Below are positions 1-9,954 of a stretch of 64,000 nucleotides of DNA, one piece after another. The stretch is from NCBI GenBank assembly GCA_003605055.1, contig QZKP01000006.1, forward strand, positions 1 to 64,000, written 5' to 3'. This DNA comes from Desulfarculus sp. GTDB taxonomy: Bacteria > Desulfobacterota > Desulfarculia > Desulfarculales > Desulfarculaceae. Within the stretch, counting starts at the first letter, position 1; each line of letters begins with the position of its first letter. Under the pieces are notes generated by a model. It had not been told where the DNA came from. It saw nothing but the letters and a program-made list of their open reading frames with translations, and did no database searches. Position numbers and translations under genes: made by a program.

Positions 1-95
1 TTGCCCAAGGGAACCCTGGGGATTGCCCCCAGCATCCTCAGCCTACAAACTAAACAGGGTCTAACCCAAGAAGTGGTACATTGATCGGGGGCAGG

Positions 96-335
96 TCAGC
101 CCTGGTTGGTGCGCTCGGTGTTGTATTGCTCCATAAAGGCATCCAGGTCGGCCTGAATCTCCTCGATGGAATGATAGAGTTTCTTTCTGAAGGCCACCTG
201 GTAAAACTCGTCCTGGATGGTCTGGTGTAGCCTCTCCACCGCGCCGTTGGTCTGGGGGTGCCTGACCCTGGTGCGGGTGTGCTCGATGTCATTGAGGTGC
301 AGGAAAAGTTCGTAGGGGTGGCTATTGTTGTTTTT
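96..335 (-). pseudogene. IS481/IS3-like transposase C-terminal (rve) fragment
   Basis: Reverse strand, in a frame different from the supplied ORF, reads QFNQKNNNSHPYELFLHLNDIEHTRTRVRHPQTNGAVERLHQTIQDEFYQVAFRKKLYHSIEEIQADLDAFMEQYNTERTNQG* ; typical integrase-core C-terminus, preceded by TAA and followed by an early stop. Confidence 0.8.
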
Positions 336-530
336 CTGATTAAATTGCCATTATTTGTCTGATTATCCTGGACTGATTCCGCCTTTTTATCTTTGTTTAG
401 ATCAATTCGGTGGCTGCGATTCTGACGTGCTCCGGGGGACCTTCAAAGCAAATTGTGCCATTTCACAGATGCATTTTGTGCCAGTTTACAAATGCGTCCA
501 GGGGGTTTCTGCCGCTTACCCCACGCTTAC

Positions 531-570
531 CCAAAAAATGAAGGGTTAGGCCGCTAGGCCTAACCCCTTG
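531..570 (-). terminator. Intrinsic terminator downstream of tRNA-Asn
   Basis: Inverted repeat AAGGGTTAGGCC / GGCCTAACCCCTT followed on the minus strand by CATTTTTT. Confidence 0.7.
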
Positions 571-576
571 AAATCT

Positions 577-652
577 TGGCTCCCCGGGACGGACTCGAAC
601 CATCGGCCCGGTGGTTAACAGCCACCTGCTCTGCCAACTGAGCTACCGGGGA
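577..652 (-). tRNA. tRNA-Asn (anticodon GTT)
   Basis: Reverse complement TCCCCGGTAGCTCAGTTGGCAGAGCAGGTGGCTGTTAACCACCGGGCCGATGGTTCGAGTCCGTCCCGGGGAGCCA: cloverleaf, CTGTTAA anticodon loop, GGTTCGAGTCC T-arm, encoded CCA. Confidence 0.96.
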
Positions 653-833
653 AAATTGTAGTGCGGTATTTACCATAGCCGTGGTGGGCAGTCAATAAGT
701 CTGCGGGCTATTGGGGGGCGTTTTGGGCTTGCCGCCTCCGCCCGGGGCAGCTATATTTCCGGCTGTAGGTTATGTCTAGGCCGTCTCCGGCCATCCCGAT
801 CTGCTCGGGGTGGCCGTTTTTTATTGGGGAGAA

Positions 834-2441
834 ATGCTCATGCTCATCAAGGCGCTGGTCCTGGCGATCTACTTCGTGGTGCTCCTGCTGCTGGGGTTTC
901 TGGCCAAGAGCCGTTTGCAGGACAGCCCCAGCCAGTACTTTCTGGCTGGCCGCGGGCTCTCCAGCTTCGTATTGATCGGCACCATGGCCGCCACCAACTT
1001 CAGCGCCTTCACCGTGTTCGGGGCCTCGGGGGCGGGCTACCGCGATGGCCTGGCCTTTTTCCCCATCATGGCCTTTGGCACCGGCTTCATGGCCCTGACC
1101 TTCTGGCTGCTGGGCCGGCGCATCTGGCAGATGGGCCGGCGACACGAACTGGTCACCCCGGCCGAGCTGGTGGGACGCCTCTACGGCAGCCGGGCTCTGG
1201 CCGCCCTGTTCGTCCTGGTGATGGTGGTATTCACGGTGCCATACCTGGCCTTGCAGCCCCTGGCCGGGGCCAAGGTGCTGGGCCAGCTCTTCGGCCTGCC
1301 GCCCTGGGCCGGGGCCGGCCTGGTCACCCTGATCATCGCGGCCTACACCCTGCGCGGCGGCATGAAGGCCGTGGCCTGGACCGACGTGTTCCAGGGTCTT
1401 TTGATGCTGGCTCTGATGCTGCTGGCCCTGGGGCTGGTGGCGGCGCACCTGGGCGGCTGGCAGGCTGCCTTTGGGCAGGCCCTGGCCAGCAACCCCGAGC
1501 TGTTCAGCCGGCCCGGGCCCCGGGGGGTGTACACCCCTGCGGTGTGGTTCTCCTTCCTGGCCCTGTGGTTCTTCTGCGACCCCATGTTCCCCCAGCTCTT
1601 TCAACGCTTCTACTCGGCCAGGAGCGAGCGCGCCCTGGGGCGGACCATGCTCTGGTACCCGGCCATCTGCACGGTGGTCTTCGCCCTGCCCGTGGCCATG
1701 GGCCTGCTGGGCCGGCTGTACTTCCCGGGCCTGAGCGGCCCGGCGGCGGACAACATCCTGCCCCTGCTCATGACCCGGGTGGCCGGGGACTTCATGGGCT
1801 CCCTGGTGCTGGCCGCGGGCCTGGCCGCCCTGATGTCCACCATGGACTCCCAGCTCCTGACCCTGGCCTCCATCTTCAGCCGGGACCTGTTCCCCCTGCT
1901 CAGCGGCCGCCAGGCCAACGGCGGCCTGGTGGGGCGGGTCTTCGTGCTCTGCCTGGCCCTGGCCGGCCTGGTGGTAGCCTTGTGGTCCGACGCCACCATC
2001 CTGCAACTGGGCCTGAGCGCCTTCACCGGCCTGGCGGTGCTGTTTCCCACCGTGTTCTTCGGGCTGTACCTCACGCGGCCGCGGCCGGCGGCAGGCCTGG
2101 CCTCCATCCTGGCGGGCGAGGCCCTGGTGGTGGCCTATCACCTGAAGCTGCTGCCCACCTTCGGCTTCCTGCCGGCCATGCCGGTGATGGCCGCCTCCAC
2201 CCTGATCTATCTCTTGGTCCAGGCCCTGGCCGGCGGGCTCAGCCTGCCCCGCTTCAGCGGCCGGGGCCTGCTGGGCCTCCTCGCCTTTGGGGCGGTGTTC
2301 GCGGCGGCCCAGGATTACTGGAGCTGGGGGCGGGTGGGCGAGCTGGCCTGGGGCTGGCCCCTGTGGGCCTGGTACTTCGTGGCGCTCAGCGGGGCGCAGA
2401 CCCTGCTGACCATCTGGTGGCTGCGCACGGAGCGGGTTTAG
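834..2441 (+). CDS. Sodium:solute symporter family (SSS) protein
   Basis: Polytopic membrane protein; YFLAGRGLSSFVLIGTMAATNFSAFTVFGASGAGYRDG and AYTLRGGMKAVAWTDVFQG motifs typical of SSS. Confidence 0.9.
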   Translation: MLMLIKALVLAIYFVVLLLLGFLAKSRLQDSPSQYFLAGRGLSSFVLIGTMAATNFSAFTVFGASGAGYRDGLAFFPIMAFGTGFMALTFWLLGRRIWQMGRRHELVTPAELVGRLYGSRALAALFVLVMVVFTVPYLALQPLAGAKVLGQLFGLPPWAGAGLVTLIIAAYTLRGGMKAVAWTDVFQGLLMLALMLLALGLVAAHLGGWQAAFGQALASNPELFSRPGPRGVYTPAVWFSFLALWFFCDPMFPQLFQRFYSARSERALGRTMLWYPAICTVVFALPVAMGLLGRLYFPGLSGPAADNILPLLMTRVAGDFMGSLVLAAGLAALMSTMDSQLLTLASIFSRDLFPLLSGRQANGGLVGRVFVLCLALAGLVVALWSDATILQLGLSAFTGLAVLFPTVFFGLYLTRPRPAAGLASILAGEALVVAYHLKLLPTFGFLPAMPVMAASTLIYLLVQALAGGLSLPRFSGRGLLGLLAFGAVFAAAQDYWSWGRVGELAWGWPLWAWYFVALSGAQTLLTIWWLRTERV

Positions 2442-2745
2442 GCGGGGCAATAAGAAAGGGCGGGTGAGAGGGAAAGAGGGTGAGTAAGTTAAGAAGAAAA
2501 GAGGGGAGGGGAGCAATGGCGTCAGGAGATAATGGCGGCCGGTCAATAACGGGCGGCCCGTAACTAAAGAGGCGGCCCGCCGGCGCAGGTCGTCGTGCCG
2601 GGTCCACGCCTGATGCCTGATGCGATCCTCGCCCACCGCCCGGTCCTGTGGCCAGAGCGGCTGACGCCGCCGGCCTGACGCCCAGCCATCGAACGCTTCC
2701 CAAAACCACCTGCCCGCGCTAAGCTGCCCAGCGGAGGAGGTGGAC

Positions 2746-3498
2746 ATGCAAGCCCTCATCATCAACGGCAGCGCCCGCGGCAGCCGCGGGGTCACCCAGC
2801 GCCTGGCCCAGGCCCTGGGCCAGGGCCTGCAGGACGGCGGCGCCACAACGGAGCAGGTGCTGCTCAAGGACCTGGAGATCGCGCCCTGCCTGGCCTGCCT
2901 GTCCTGCATGCACAAGCACCCGGGCCGCTGCGCGCAGCGCGACGGCATGGATGAGATCTACCCCCGCCTGCAACAGGCCGACCTGCTGGTGCTGGGCGCG
3001 CCGGTGTACACGGACAACATGCCGGCCAAGCTCAAGGCGGTCATAGACCGCTGCATCTGCGCCATGCTGCCCTTCTGGGAGGAGGGCGAAGCGGGCCGCA
3101 TGCGCCACCCCCTGGCCTGGCCCCTGCCCGCCCAGTTTGTGCTGCTGTCCGTGGCCGGCTTCCCGGAGCCGGTGACCTTCGAGCCCCTGATCGCCACCTT
3201 CCGGGCCCAAGCCTACAACTTCCGCAGCACCCCCCTGGCCGAGTTCTGCATACCCGGGGCCATCGCCTTGCAGTTTGAGCCCGCGGCCTTGGAGGGGCAC
3301 CTGGCGTGGCTGCGCCAGGCCGGCCGCGAGATCGCCCAGGAGGGCCGGCCCAACCCGGTGACCGCGGCCCGCATCAACCGGCCGCCGCTGAGCAAGGACC
3401 GCTGCCGGGAGCTGAACCTGCGCTACGAGGACTGGTGCCGCAAGCAACAGGCCAAGGCCGGGAGCAAACAGGGCCGGGCGGGCTTTGGCCGGGAATAA
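2746..3498 (+). CDS. Flavodoxin-like NAD(P)H-dependent FMN oxidoreductase
   Basis: ALIINGSARGSRGVTQRLAQAL start, CLACLSCMHKHPGRC, GAPVYTDNMPAKLKAVIDR; GGAGGAGG RBS before ATG 2746. Confidence 0.85.
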   Translation: MQALIINGSARGSRGVTQRLAQALGQGLQDGGATTEQVLLKDLEIAPCLACLSCMHKHPGRCAQRDGMDEIYPRLQQADLLVLGAPVYTDNMPAKLKAVIDRCICAMLPFWEEGEAGRMRHPLAWPLPAQFVLLSVAGFPEPVTFEPLIATFRAQAYNFRSTPLAEFCIPGAIALQFEPAALEGHLAWLRQAGREIAQEGRPNPVTAARINRPPLSKDRCRELNLRYEDWCRKQQAKAGSKQGRAGFGRE

Positions 3499-3860
3499 GT
3501 AAAGAGGTTTTAAAAAAGGTTGGGCCGGCGGCGGCGCGAAGCCTGAGGGTCCGCGCTGACCATAGGCCCGCTACGGGCAAAAGGAGCGCGGCTGGGCCGG
3601 TCCTCTCATTTATATCGCAGCCGTGCCGCCGAGGCCACGGGCTCACGCAGATAAGCCCTGCCCTTCCTGCCGCAACTCTTCCCTGGCCAATCGTTGATTT
3701 TAAATCGCCTGGCCTGCTTCAGGCCGGGGGCCAGGAGCGGGCCCGGTCGCGGACCTGAGCCAACTCCAGGGCGCGCAGCAAAGGCCGCGTGAGGCCGGCG
3801 CTCACGCCCGGCGCACCCGGCGCCTCCTGGCCGCAGTCAGGCTGACTGTAGGGGAGGCGA

Positions 3861-4037
3861 CTAGGCTTGATCGGCCCGTTTGGCGGTCTGCTGATAGGAG
3901 GCCAGGAGGCTGTCCAGGTCGGCCTGGCGCACCATGACCTGACCGCACTGGTCGCAGATGACGGTGTGGTCGTCCAGACCGCCGATACGGAATTCCCTGG
4001 TTTCGCACTGACTGCAGATGTACTCGTATGCGGGCAT
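3861..4037 (-). CDS. FmdB-like small zinc-ribbon protein
   Basis: MPAYEYICSQCETREFRIGGLDDHTVICDQCGQVMVRQ: two CxxC pairs and MPxYEY start. Confidence 0.75.
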   Translation of the reverse strand: MPAYEYICSQCETREFRIGGLDDHTVICDQCGQVMVRQADLDSLLASYQQTAKRADQA

Positions 4038-4356
4038 CTTCCGTCTCCGTCGTCCGACCCGAGGCCGGAGGATCAGTTTATCTATGGCAATAAACAGCAA
4101 CATATGTGCCAGAGTTTGCTAACTGCCTGCTATTTGGCGCTTATATGGATTAACGTGCTATTTTGATTGATAAAATAAATAATAGCCGGTTAATGGGCTA
4201 TTTCATTATTAAATTTCACAAGTTAACTTCTGCGGCCAATTATGGAGCAGAATTGCCCATCCTGGGGAATTTAACCCCATGAGACCACAATGGCAAGCTT
4301 GCTAGTAGGCTAGAAAAGGTATTCCTAACAAGGAATTACTTATCGGCCAAGAGGAG

Positions 4357-5127
4357 CTACTCCTGGTTAAGCAGGTCCAGGCTGTGTTGGCGCAGGTCCT
4401 CCAGCAGCCGGTGCCGGGTCAGGTCCGGCCCCACCGGGGTGATGGTCACGTACCCCTGGCGCAGGGCCGGGTAGTCGGTCAGGTCGTCCCCCTCGCCGCC
4501 CATCTTCTCGCCGGCCTGCCAGTAGTACACGTGGCCGCGGGGATCGGTGCGGCGCAGGAACCGCTCCTCCAGCCGGGCGGTGGACTGCCGGCAGAAGCGC
4601 ACGCCCTGGATCTTCTCCGGCGGCAGGGCCGGCACGTTGACGTTGAGCGACACGCCCGGCGGCACCCCCAGGCCGGGAAAGGCGGCCACCAGCCGGGCGG
4701 CCAGGGAGGCGGCAAAGGAAAAGTCGAAGGGGGCGTGGCTGGCCAGAGAGATGGACAGGGCTGGCAGGCCCAGGATGGCGCCCTCGGTGGCCGCGCTCAC
4801 CGTGCCCGAGTACAGGAGGTTCACCCCCACGTTGGCCCCCAGGTTGATGCCGCTGAGCACCATCTGCGGCGGCTGGGGCAAGAGCTCGTGCACGCCCAGC
4901 TTGACGCAGTCGGCCGGGGTGCCCGCCACGGCCCAGCCCTGCATGCCCGATTCCGGGGTCAGGGGGTGCACCCGGATGGGGTCCGCCAGGGTGATGGCGT
5001 GCCCCACCGCCGACTGCTCGGTCTCCGGGGCCACCACCCAGACTTCGTGCTCCGGGGCCAGAGCGCGGTAAAGGGTCTTGATGCCCGGCGCATAGGCCCC
5101 GTCGTCGTTGGTGATCAACAGCCGCAT
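4357..5127 (-). CDS. surE: 5'/3'-nucleotidase SurE
   Basis: MRLLITNDDGAYAPGIKTLYRAL, APETEQSAVGHAITL, SGINLGANVGVNLLYSGTVSAATEG. Confidence 0.97.
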   Translation of the reverse strand: MRLLITNDDGAYAPGIKTLYRALAPEHEVWVVAPETEQSAVGHAITLADPIRVHPLTPESGMQGWAVAGTPADCVKLGVHELLPQPPQMVLSGINLGANVGVNLLYSGTVSAATEGAILGLPALSISLASHAPFDFSFAASLAARLVAAFPGLGVPPGVSLNVNVPALPPEKIQGVRFCRQSTARLEERFLRRTDPRGHVYYWQAGEKMGGEGDDLTDYPALRQGYVTITPVGPDLTRHRLLEDLRQHSLDLLNQE

Positions 5128-5161
5128 GACGCGGCGAAGTCTACCCCGCCTCCGGCGGGGG

Positions 5162-5184
5162 TGTCAACGCGGCCTCCGTTGACA
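5162..5184. promoter_or_regulatory. Divergent surE/protease promoter pair with inverted -35 boxes
   Basis: Perfect inverted repeat TGTCAACG-N7-CGTTGACA; plus TTGACA-N17-TAGTTT (5179..5207), minus TTGACA-N18-TAGACT (5167..5138). Confidence 0.6.
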
Positions 5185-5248
5185 AGCCAGGCCGCGCGGC
5201 ATAGTTTTTAAGGGCGTTTACTCTTAGCCTGCACGGTGAGGAGCTCTT

Positions 5249-6619
5249 TTGTCGCGTTGGTTATCCATCGGCCTGGCCTTGCTGCTGGCCTGCGGCCTGG
5301 CCCCGCCGGCCTGGGCGGACCAGGCCAAGGGCGCCGGTCGCGTCACGCCCGTGGTGCGGGTGGTGCGCCAGGCCGGCCCGGCGGTGGTGAACATCTCCAG
5401 CACCGGGCGGGTGCGGGTGAACCCCTTCCGCAGCGGCGACGAGATGCTGGACCGCTTCTTCCAGGAGTTCTTCCAGCCCCTGGAGCGCGAGCAGACCAAC
5501 CTGGGCTCCGGGCTCATCGTGGACGGCAAGCGCGGTCTGATCGTCACCAACAGCCACGTGGTGGCCGGCGGCAGCGAGATACGGGTGCAACTGGCCGACC
5601 GCCGGGTGTTCAAGGCCCGTTTGTTGGGCGCCGACCCCTCCAGCGACTTGGCCGTGTTGCAGATAAAGCCCCAGGGGACGCTGCCTCAGGTGAAGATGGG
5701 CGACTCCGCCGGCCTGATGATCGGCGAGAGCCTGATCGCCATCGGCAATCCCTTCGGCCTGCAACACACCGTCACCACCGGCGTGGTCAGCGCCCTCAAC
5801 CGCCGGGTGCCCACCGGCCGGGGCGAATGGATGGGCGGCCTGATCCAGACCGACGCCAGCATCAACCCGGGCAACTCCGGCGGGCCGCTCTTGAATCTGG
5901 ACGGCGAGGTGGTGGGCATCAACACCGCCATCTTCCAGCGGGCCCAGGGCATCGGCTTCGCCATCCCGGTCAACCGCCTGCGCCGGGTGGTGGAGGACCT
6001 GCTGGCCCACGGGCGGGTGCGGCCGGTCTGGCTGGGCCTGACCCTGCAGGACCTCAACCCCCGGCTGGCCTCCCACTTCGGACTCACCAGCGCCTTGGGG
6101 GTGCTGGTGCTGGGCGTGCGCCCCCAGAGCCCGGCGGCCAAGACCGGCCTGGGCCGCGGGGCGGTGATCCTCTCGCTGGACGGCCTGCCCCTGGAGGACG
6201 CGGCCGACTACCAGTCACGCCTGGAAAGCATCGCCCCGAGGGAAAGCGTGCGCCTGCTGGTGCTGAGCCAGGGTCGCCGCCGCGAGATCAGCCTCCGGGC
6301 CCAAGCCTATCCGCTGGAGTTGGGGCCCGAGTTGTCCTGGGAGCTTTTGGGCCTGACCCCGGCCGAGTTGGACGGGGACACCGCCCACCGGCACCAGGTG
6401 CCGCCCGGCTCGGCCTTGATGGTCGTCAAGCTGCGCGCCGGCTCCCGCGCCGCCCGCATGGGGCTGCAACCCGGCGACCTGATCCGGCGGGTGAACGGGG
6501 AGCCGGTGAAAAAGGTACAGGACTTCTACCTGCTCCTGGCCCGGGTGCGCCACCTGCCCCAGGTGGCCCTGACCCTGCAACGGGGGCACACCAGCCGGGT
6601 GTTCCGCTTCGGCCGCTGA
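5249..6619 (+). CDS. DegP/HtrA-like periplasmic serine protease with PDZ domains
   Basis: N-terminal signal peptide; VTNSHVV, SSDLAVLQI, INPGNSGGPLLN; two PDZ-like regions in the C-terminal half. Confidence 0.93.
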   Translation: MSRWLSIGLALLLACGLAPPAWADQAKGAGRVTPVVRVVRQAGPAVVNISSTGRVRVNPFRSGDEMLDRFFQEFFQPLEREQTNLGSGLIVDGKRGLIVTNSHVVAGGSEIRVQLADRRVFKARLLGADPSSDLAVLQIKPQGTLPQVKMGDSAGLMIGESLIAIGNPFGLQHTVTTGVVSALNRRVPTGRGEWMGGLIQTDASINPGNSGGPLLNLDGEVVGINTAIFQRAQGIGFAIPVNRLRRVVEDLLAHGRVRPVWLGLTLQDLNPRLASHFGLTSALGVLVLGVRPQSPAAKTGLGRGAVILSLDGLPLEDAADYQSRLESIAPRESVRLLVLSQGRRREISLRAQAYPLELGPELSWELLGLTPAELDGDTAHRHQVPPGSALMVVKLRAGSRAARMGLQPGDLIRRVNGEPVKKVQDFYLLLARVRHLPQVALTLQRGHTSRVFRFGR

Positions 6620-6709
6620 GGCCCGCCGGCCCGGGAGCCGCGACCCTTGCCAGCCCCGGCCCTGGGCGCTATGCTTGCCCAACGTCAAGGTTAAAAGGGA
6701 GCGGAGATC

Positions 6710-7261
6710 ATGGATATCGGACCCTTGCCCCCGGACCTGCAGGAAGTGGTCAGGTTCCACGGCCACCTCTGCCCCGGCCTGTTGATCGGCTACCGGGCAG
6801 CCAAGGCCGCCGCCCAGTATCTGGGCCTGGGCCCCAGCCGCGACGAGGAACTGGTGGCGGTGGTGGAGAACAACTCCTGCAGCGTGGACGCCTTCCAGTA
6901 CCTGCTCTCCACCACCTTCGGCAAGGGCAACCTGATCTGGCACGACCACGGCAAGCAGGTCTTCACGGTCATTGACCGCGACCACGGCCGGGCGGTGCGG
7001 GTGTCCTTCATCGGCGACCGGCTCAAGAGCAAGGGACCGGACGGCAAGGTGGACCGGGAGGCCTTTGCCCGCGCCCTGCTGGGCGCCCCCCAGGAGCAGG
7101 TGGTGGCGCTCTTGGAGGTGCCGCCCGAGCCGCCGGCCGAGGCGGTGATCGAGCCCAGCCTTTTCTGCGCCCGCTGCGGCGAGCCGGTGCAGGCCAGCCG
7201 CGCGGTGAAGATCGGCGAGCGCGTGCTGTGCAAGCCCTGCGCAGTGCAGGAGGCCTCGTGA
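6710..7261 (+). CDS. FmdE family protein (formylmethanofuran dehydrogenase subunit E-like) with C-terminal zinc ribbon
   Basis: VVRFHGHLCPGLLIGYRAAKAA, VENNSCSVDAFQYLLSTTFGKGNLIWHDHGK, C-terminal CARCGEP...CKPC. Confidence 0.92.
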   Translation: MDIGPLPPDLQEVVRFHGHLCPGLLIGYRAAKAAAQYLGLGPSRDEELVAVVENNSCSVDAFQYLLSTTFGKGNLIWHDHGKQVFTVIDRDHGRAVRVSFIGDRLKSKGPDGKVDREAFARALLGAPQEQVVALLEVPPEPPAEAVIEPSLFCARCGEPVQASRAVKIGERVLCKPCAVQEAS

Positions 7262-7839
7262 AGGGGCTGGCCAAGTTTCTCTTCGAGGCGGGCATGCTCA
7301 AGAAGATGCGCCGCACCGGCTACCCCTTCCTGGGCAGCGGCGGCGAGTCGGTGGCCGACCACTGCTTCCGGGCGGCCCTGATCGGCTATCTGCTGGCCCT
7401 GGAGCTGGAGGGGGTGGACGAGTCCCGGGTGGCGATGCTCTTGCTGCACCACGACCTGGCCGAGGCCCGCACCGGCGATCTGAACTACATGAACAAGCGC
7501 TACTGCACCCCCGACGAGGCCAAGGCGGTTCAGCACGCCACCCGCGAGCTGCCTCCGGCTCTGGCCGCGCGAGTGCAAGAGCTGACCGGCGAGTTCAACC
7601 AGGCCCAGACTATGGAGGCCAAACTGGCCCACGACGCGGACCAGTTGGACCTGATCGTGGAACTCAAGGAGCAGCAGGACCTGGGCAACCCCTATGCCAA
7701 GCACTGGCTGCACTACGCCCTCAAGCGCCTGGCCACCGAGCCGGGCCGGGAGCTGGCCCACACCATCCTCACCACCGACTGGACCGATTGGTGGTTCGAA
7801 AAGCGCGACGACCTGTGGGTGAAGAACAACAATCGTTAG
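7258..7839 (+). CDS. HD domain phosphohydrolase (YfbR/HDDC2-like)
   Basis: GTG start overlapping the upstream TGA; ESVADHCFRAALIGYLLA, LLLHHDLAEARTGDL. Confidence 0.85.
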   Translation: MKGLAKFLFEAGMLKKMRRTGYPFLGSGGESVADHCFRAALIGYLLALELEGVDESRVAMLLLHHDLAEARTGDLNYMNKRYCTPDEAKAVQHATRELPPALAARVQELTGEFNQAQTMEAKLAHDADQLDLIVELKEQQDLGNPYAKHWLHYALKRLATEPGRELAHTILTTDWTDWWFEKRDDLWVKNNNR

Positions 7840-7960
7840 TCAAGATGCAGCGCCGGCCCTCGATTTTAATGGTTTCCCCCGGCGGCGGCCGATGGCGGTA
7901 GCCTGATCCCAAGTGGCGCCCGGCGGCCGGGGCCCCGCGAAAACCCTACCGGGAGAGGTC

Positions 7961-9952
7961 ATGGCGGCGTACGCAAAGCTTTTCAGCCCCATTACGGTGG
8001 GCGGCCAAGAGCTGGCCAACCGGGTGCTCATGCCCTCTATGGGCACCAACCTGGCCGACGGCCAGGGGCGGGTGACCCAGGCCATGATCGATTATTACCG
8101 GGCCCGGGCCGCCGGCGGGCCGGGCCTGATCGTGGTGGAGGCGGCCTGCGTGCATCCCTCGGGCCGGGTCATTGACCGCAACTTCATGGCCCACGACGAC
8201 GAGTCCATGGAAGGCCTGTTCCGCCTGGCCGCGGCCATCCACGAGTACGAGGTGCCCGCGATCCTGCAGCTCATCCACGGCGGCCGCAACTCCCACCCCC
8301 GCCTGGTGGGCGAGGCCCTGGCCCCCAGCGCCCTGCGCGGCCCCACCAGCCACACCACCCCCCGGGCCATGACCGTGATCGAGATCGAGGCCATGGTGGA
8401 GGCCTTTGCCCGGGCCGCCCGGCGGGCCGTGGCCGCGGGCTTCGACGGCGTGGAGGTGCACGGCGCCCACGAATACCTGGTGCACGAGTTCCTGACCCCC
8501 TACAGCAACAAGCGCCAGGACGCCTACGGCGGCGACCAGGAGCGGCGCTGCCGCTTCGCCTGCGAGGTGGTGCAGTCGGTGCGCCGGGCGGTGGGCCGGG
8601 AGGCCCTGTTCTGCTTCCGGCTCTCGGGCGACGACCACGTGAGCGGCGGGCTGGACCCGGCCCAGGCCGCGGAGATCGCCCGGCTGTTGGAGTCCCACGG
8701 GGTGGATATGTTCTCCGTCACCGGCGGGGTGTACGAGACGCCGCACATGGTGGTGCCGCCCACGCCCATGCCCGCGGGCACCCATCTGGAGGCGGCCAAG
8801 GTGATCAAGCGGGCGGTGCGCGTGCCGGTGGCCGGCGTGGGGCGCATCCGCACGGCGGCCGAGGCCGAGGCGGCTTTGCAGGGGCTGGACCTGGTGGCGG
8901 CCGGCCGGGCCTTCCTGGCCGATCCCCAGTGGCTGCACAACGCGGCCACCGGGCGCGAGGCCTACACCCGGCCCTGCATCGGCTGCAACCAGGGCTGCAT
9001 TGACCGGGTGCTGCAGGGCGCGCCCGTGAGCTGCGTGGCCAACCCCTGGGTGGGGCTGGAGGGCCTGGCCGCCTCCCTGCGGCCGGCCCAGGAGCCGGCT
9101 TCGGTGGTGGTGGTGGGCGGCGGCCTGGCCGGGCTGGAGGCGGCGCGCACCCTGGGCTCCCTGGGGCACAAGGTGGTGCTGTTCGAGGCCGCGCCGGAGC
9201 TGGGCGGGCAGTTGCGCCTGGCTTCACTGCCGCCGGGCAAGGAGGAGTTCCGCCGGCTGATTGACTACTACGGCCTGGCCCTGGGCGAGCTGCCCGGCGT
9301 GGATCTGCGCCTGGGCATTGCGGCCACGGTGAGCGCCGTGTGTCAGATCAAGCCCCAGGCGGTGGTGATCGCCACCGGCAGCGAGCCCATGCTGCCGGAC
9401 CTGCCAGGGGTCAACCAGGCGCCCCTGGTCACCGCCCGGCAGGTGCTCTCCGGCGAGGCCAAGGTGGGGCCCAAGGTGGCGGTGCTCGGCGGCGGCAACC
9501 TGGGCAGCGAGGTGGCCCATTTCCTGGCCCAACGCGGCCACGAGGTGTGCATCATCGAGCTGGGCCTGGGCATCGGCAACGACCTGGGCCCGGCCCGGCG
9601 CTACTACCTGCGCCGCGAGCTGATGAAGTACAAGGTGCGCCGCTACGTGCGAGCCAAGGTGCGGCGGCTGTTCGCGGACAAGGTCAGCTTCCTGCACACC
9701 GCGCCCGACGGCACCCGCGAGCTTACCTACGTGGAGCCGGTGGACACCTTTGTCTCGGCCATGGGCGCCAAGCCCAACGAGAAGCTGTTCCTGGCCCTGG
9801 AGCCCAAGGTGAGCGCCATCTACCTGATCGGCGACGCCCTGAGCCCGGCGGGCATGGCCCAGGCCACCAGCGAGGGGGCCCGGGCGGCCCTGACCATCCA
9901 CGGCCTGGCCGAGAAGGGCGGCCTGCCCCGGCCCCAGGGCCAGACCTGCTAG
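7961..9952 (+). CDS. FAD/FMN/Fe-S NADH:flavin oxidoreductase (2,4-dienoyl-CoA / 2-enoate reductase family)
   Basis: OYE barrel LFSPITVGGQELANRVLMPSMGTN; Fe-S site RPCIGCNQGCIDRVLQGAPVSC; Rossmann VVVVGGGLAGLEAARTLG. Confidence 0.93.
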   Translation: MAAYAKLFSPITVGGQELANRVLMPSMGTNLADGQGRVTQAMIDYYRARAAGGPGLIVVEAACVHPSGRVIDRNFMAHDDESMEGLFRLAAAIHEYEVPAILQLIHGGRNSHPRLVGEALAPSALRGPTSHTTPRAMTVIEIEAMVEAFARAARRAVAAGFDGVEVHGAHEYLVHEFLTPYSNKRQDAYGGDQERRCRFACEVVQSVRRAVGREALFCFRLSGDDHVSGGLDPAQAAEIARLLESHGVDMFSVTGGVYETPHMVVPPTPMPAGTHLEAAKVIKRAVRVPVAGVGRIRTAAEAEAALQGLDLVAAGRAFLADPQWLHNAATGREAYTRPCIGCNQGCIDRVLQGAPVSCVANPWVGLEGLAASLRPAQEPASVVVVGGGLAGLEAARTLGSLGHKVVLFEAAPELGGQLRLASLPPGKEEFRRLIDYYGLALGELPGVDLRLGIAATVSAVCQIKPQAVVIATGSEPMLPDLPGVNQAPLVTARQVLSGEAKVGPKVAVLGGGNLGSEVAHFLAQRGHEVCIIELGLGIGNDLGPARRYYLRRELMKYKVRRYVRAKVRRLFADKVSFLHTAPDGTRELTYVEPVDTFVSAMGAKPNEKLFLALEPKVSAIYLIGDALSPAGMAQATSEGARAALTIHGLAEKGGLPRPQGQTC

Positions 9953-9954
9953 CC

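Noticed and set aside
2442-2745. Purine-rich gap between the SSS and flavodoxin genes
   Set aside because: No repeats, hairpin or coding signal strong enough to report.
708-2948. 746-aa minus-strand ORF opposite the SSS transporter
   Set aside because: Low-complexity GC-rich Gln/Gly/Pro/His composition typical of antisense reading of high-GC genes; the plus strand carries clear transporter and flavodoxin genes.
4103-4356. AT-rich 250-bp gap downstream of surE as a possible ncRNA
   Set aside because: Only a weak hairpin (AATAGCC/GGCTATT with T-rich tail) was found, adequate as a surE terminator; no further structure supported.
5236-6975. 579-aa plus ORF overlapping the DegP-like protease in another frame
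   Set aside because: Arg/Gly/Pro-rich frame-shifted reading; the 5249..6619 frame has protease motifs and a signal peptide.
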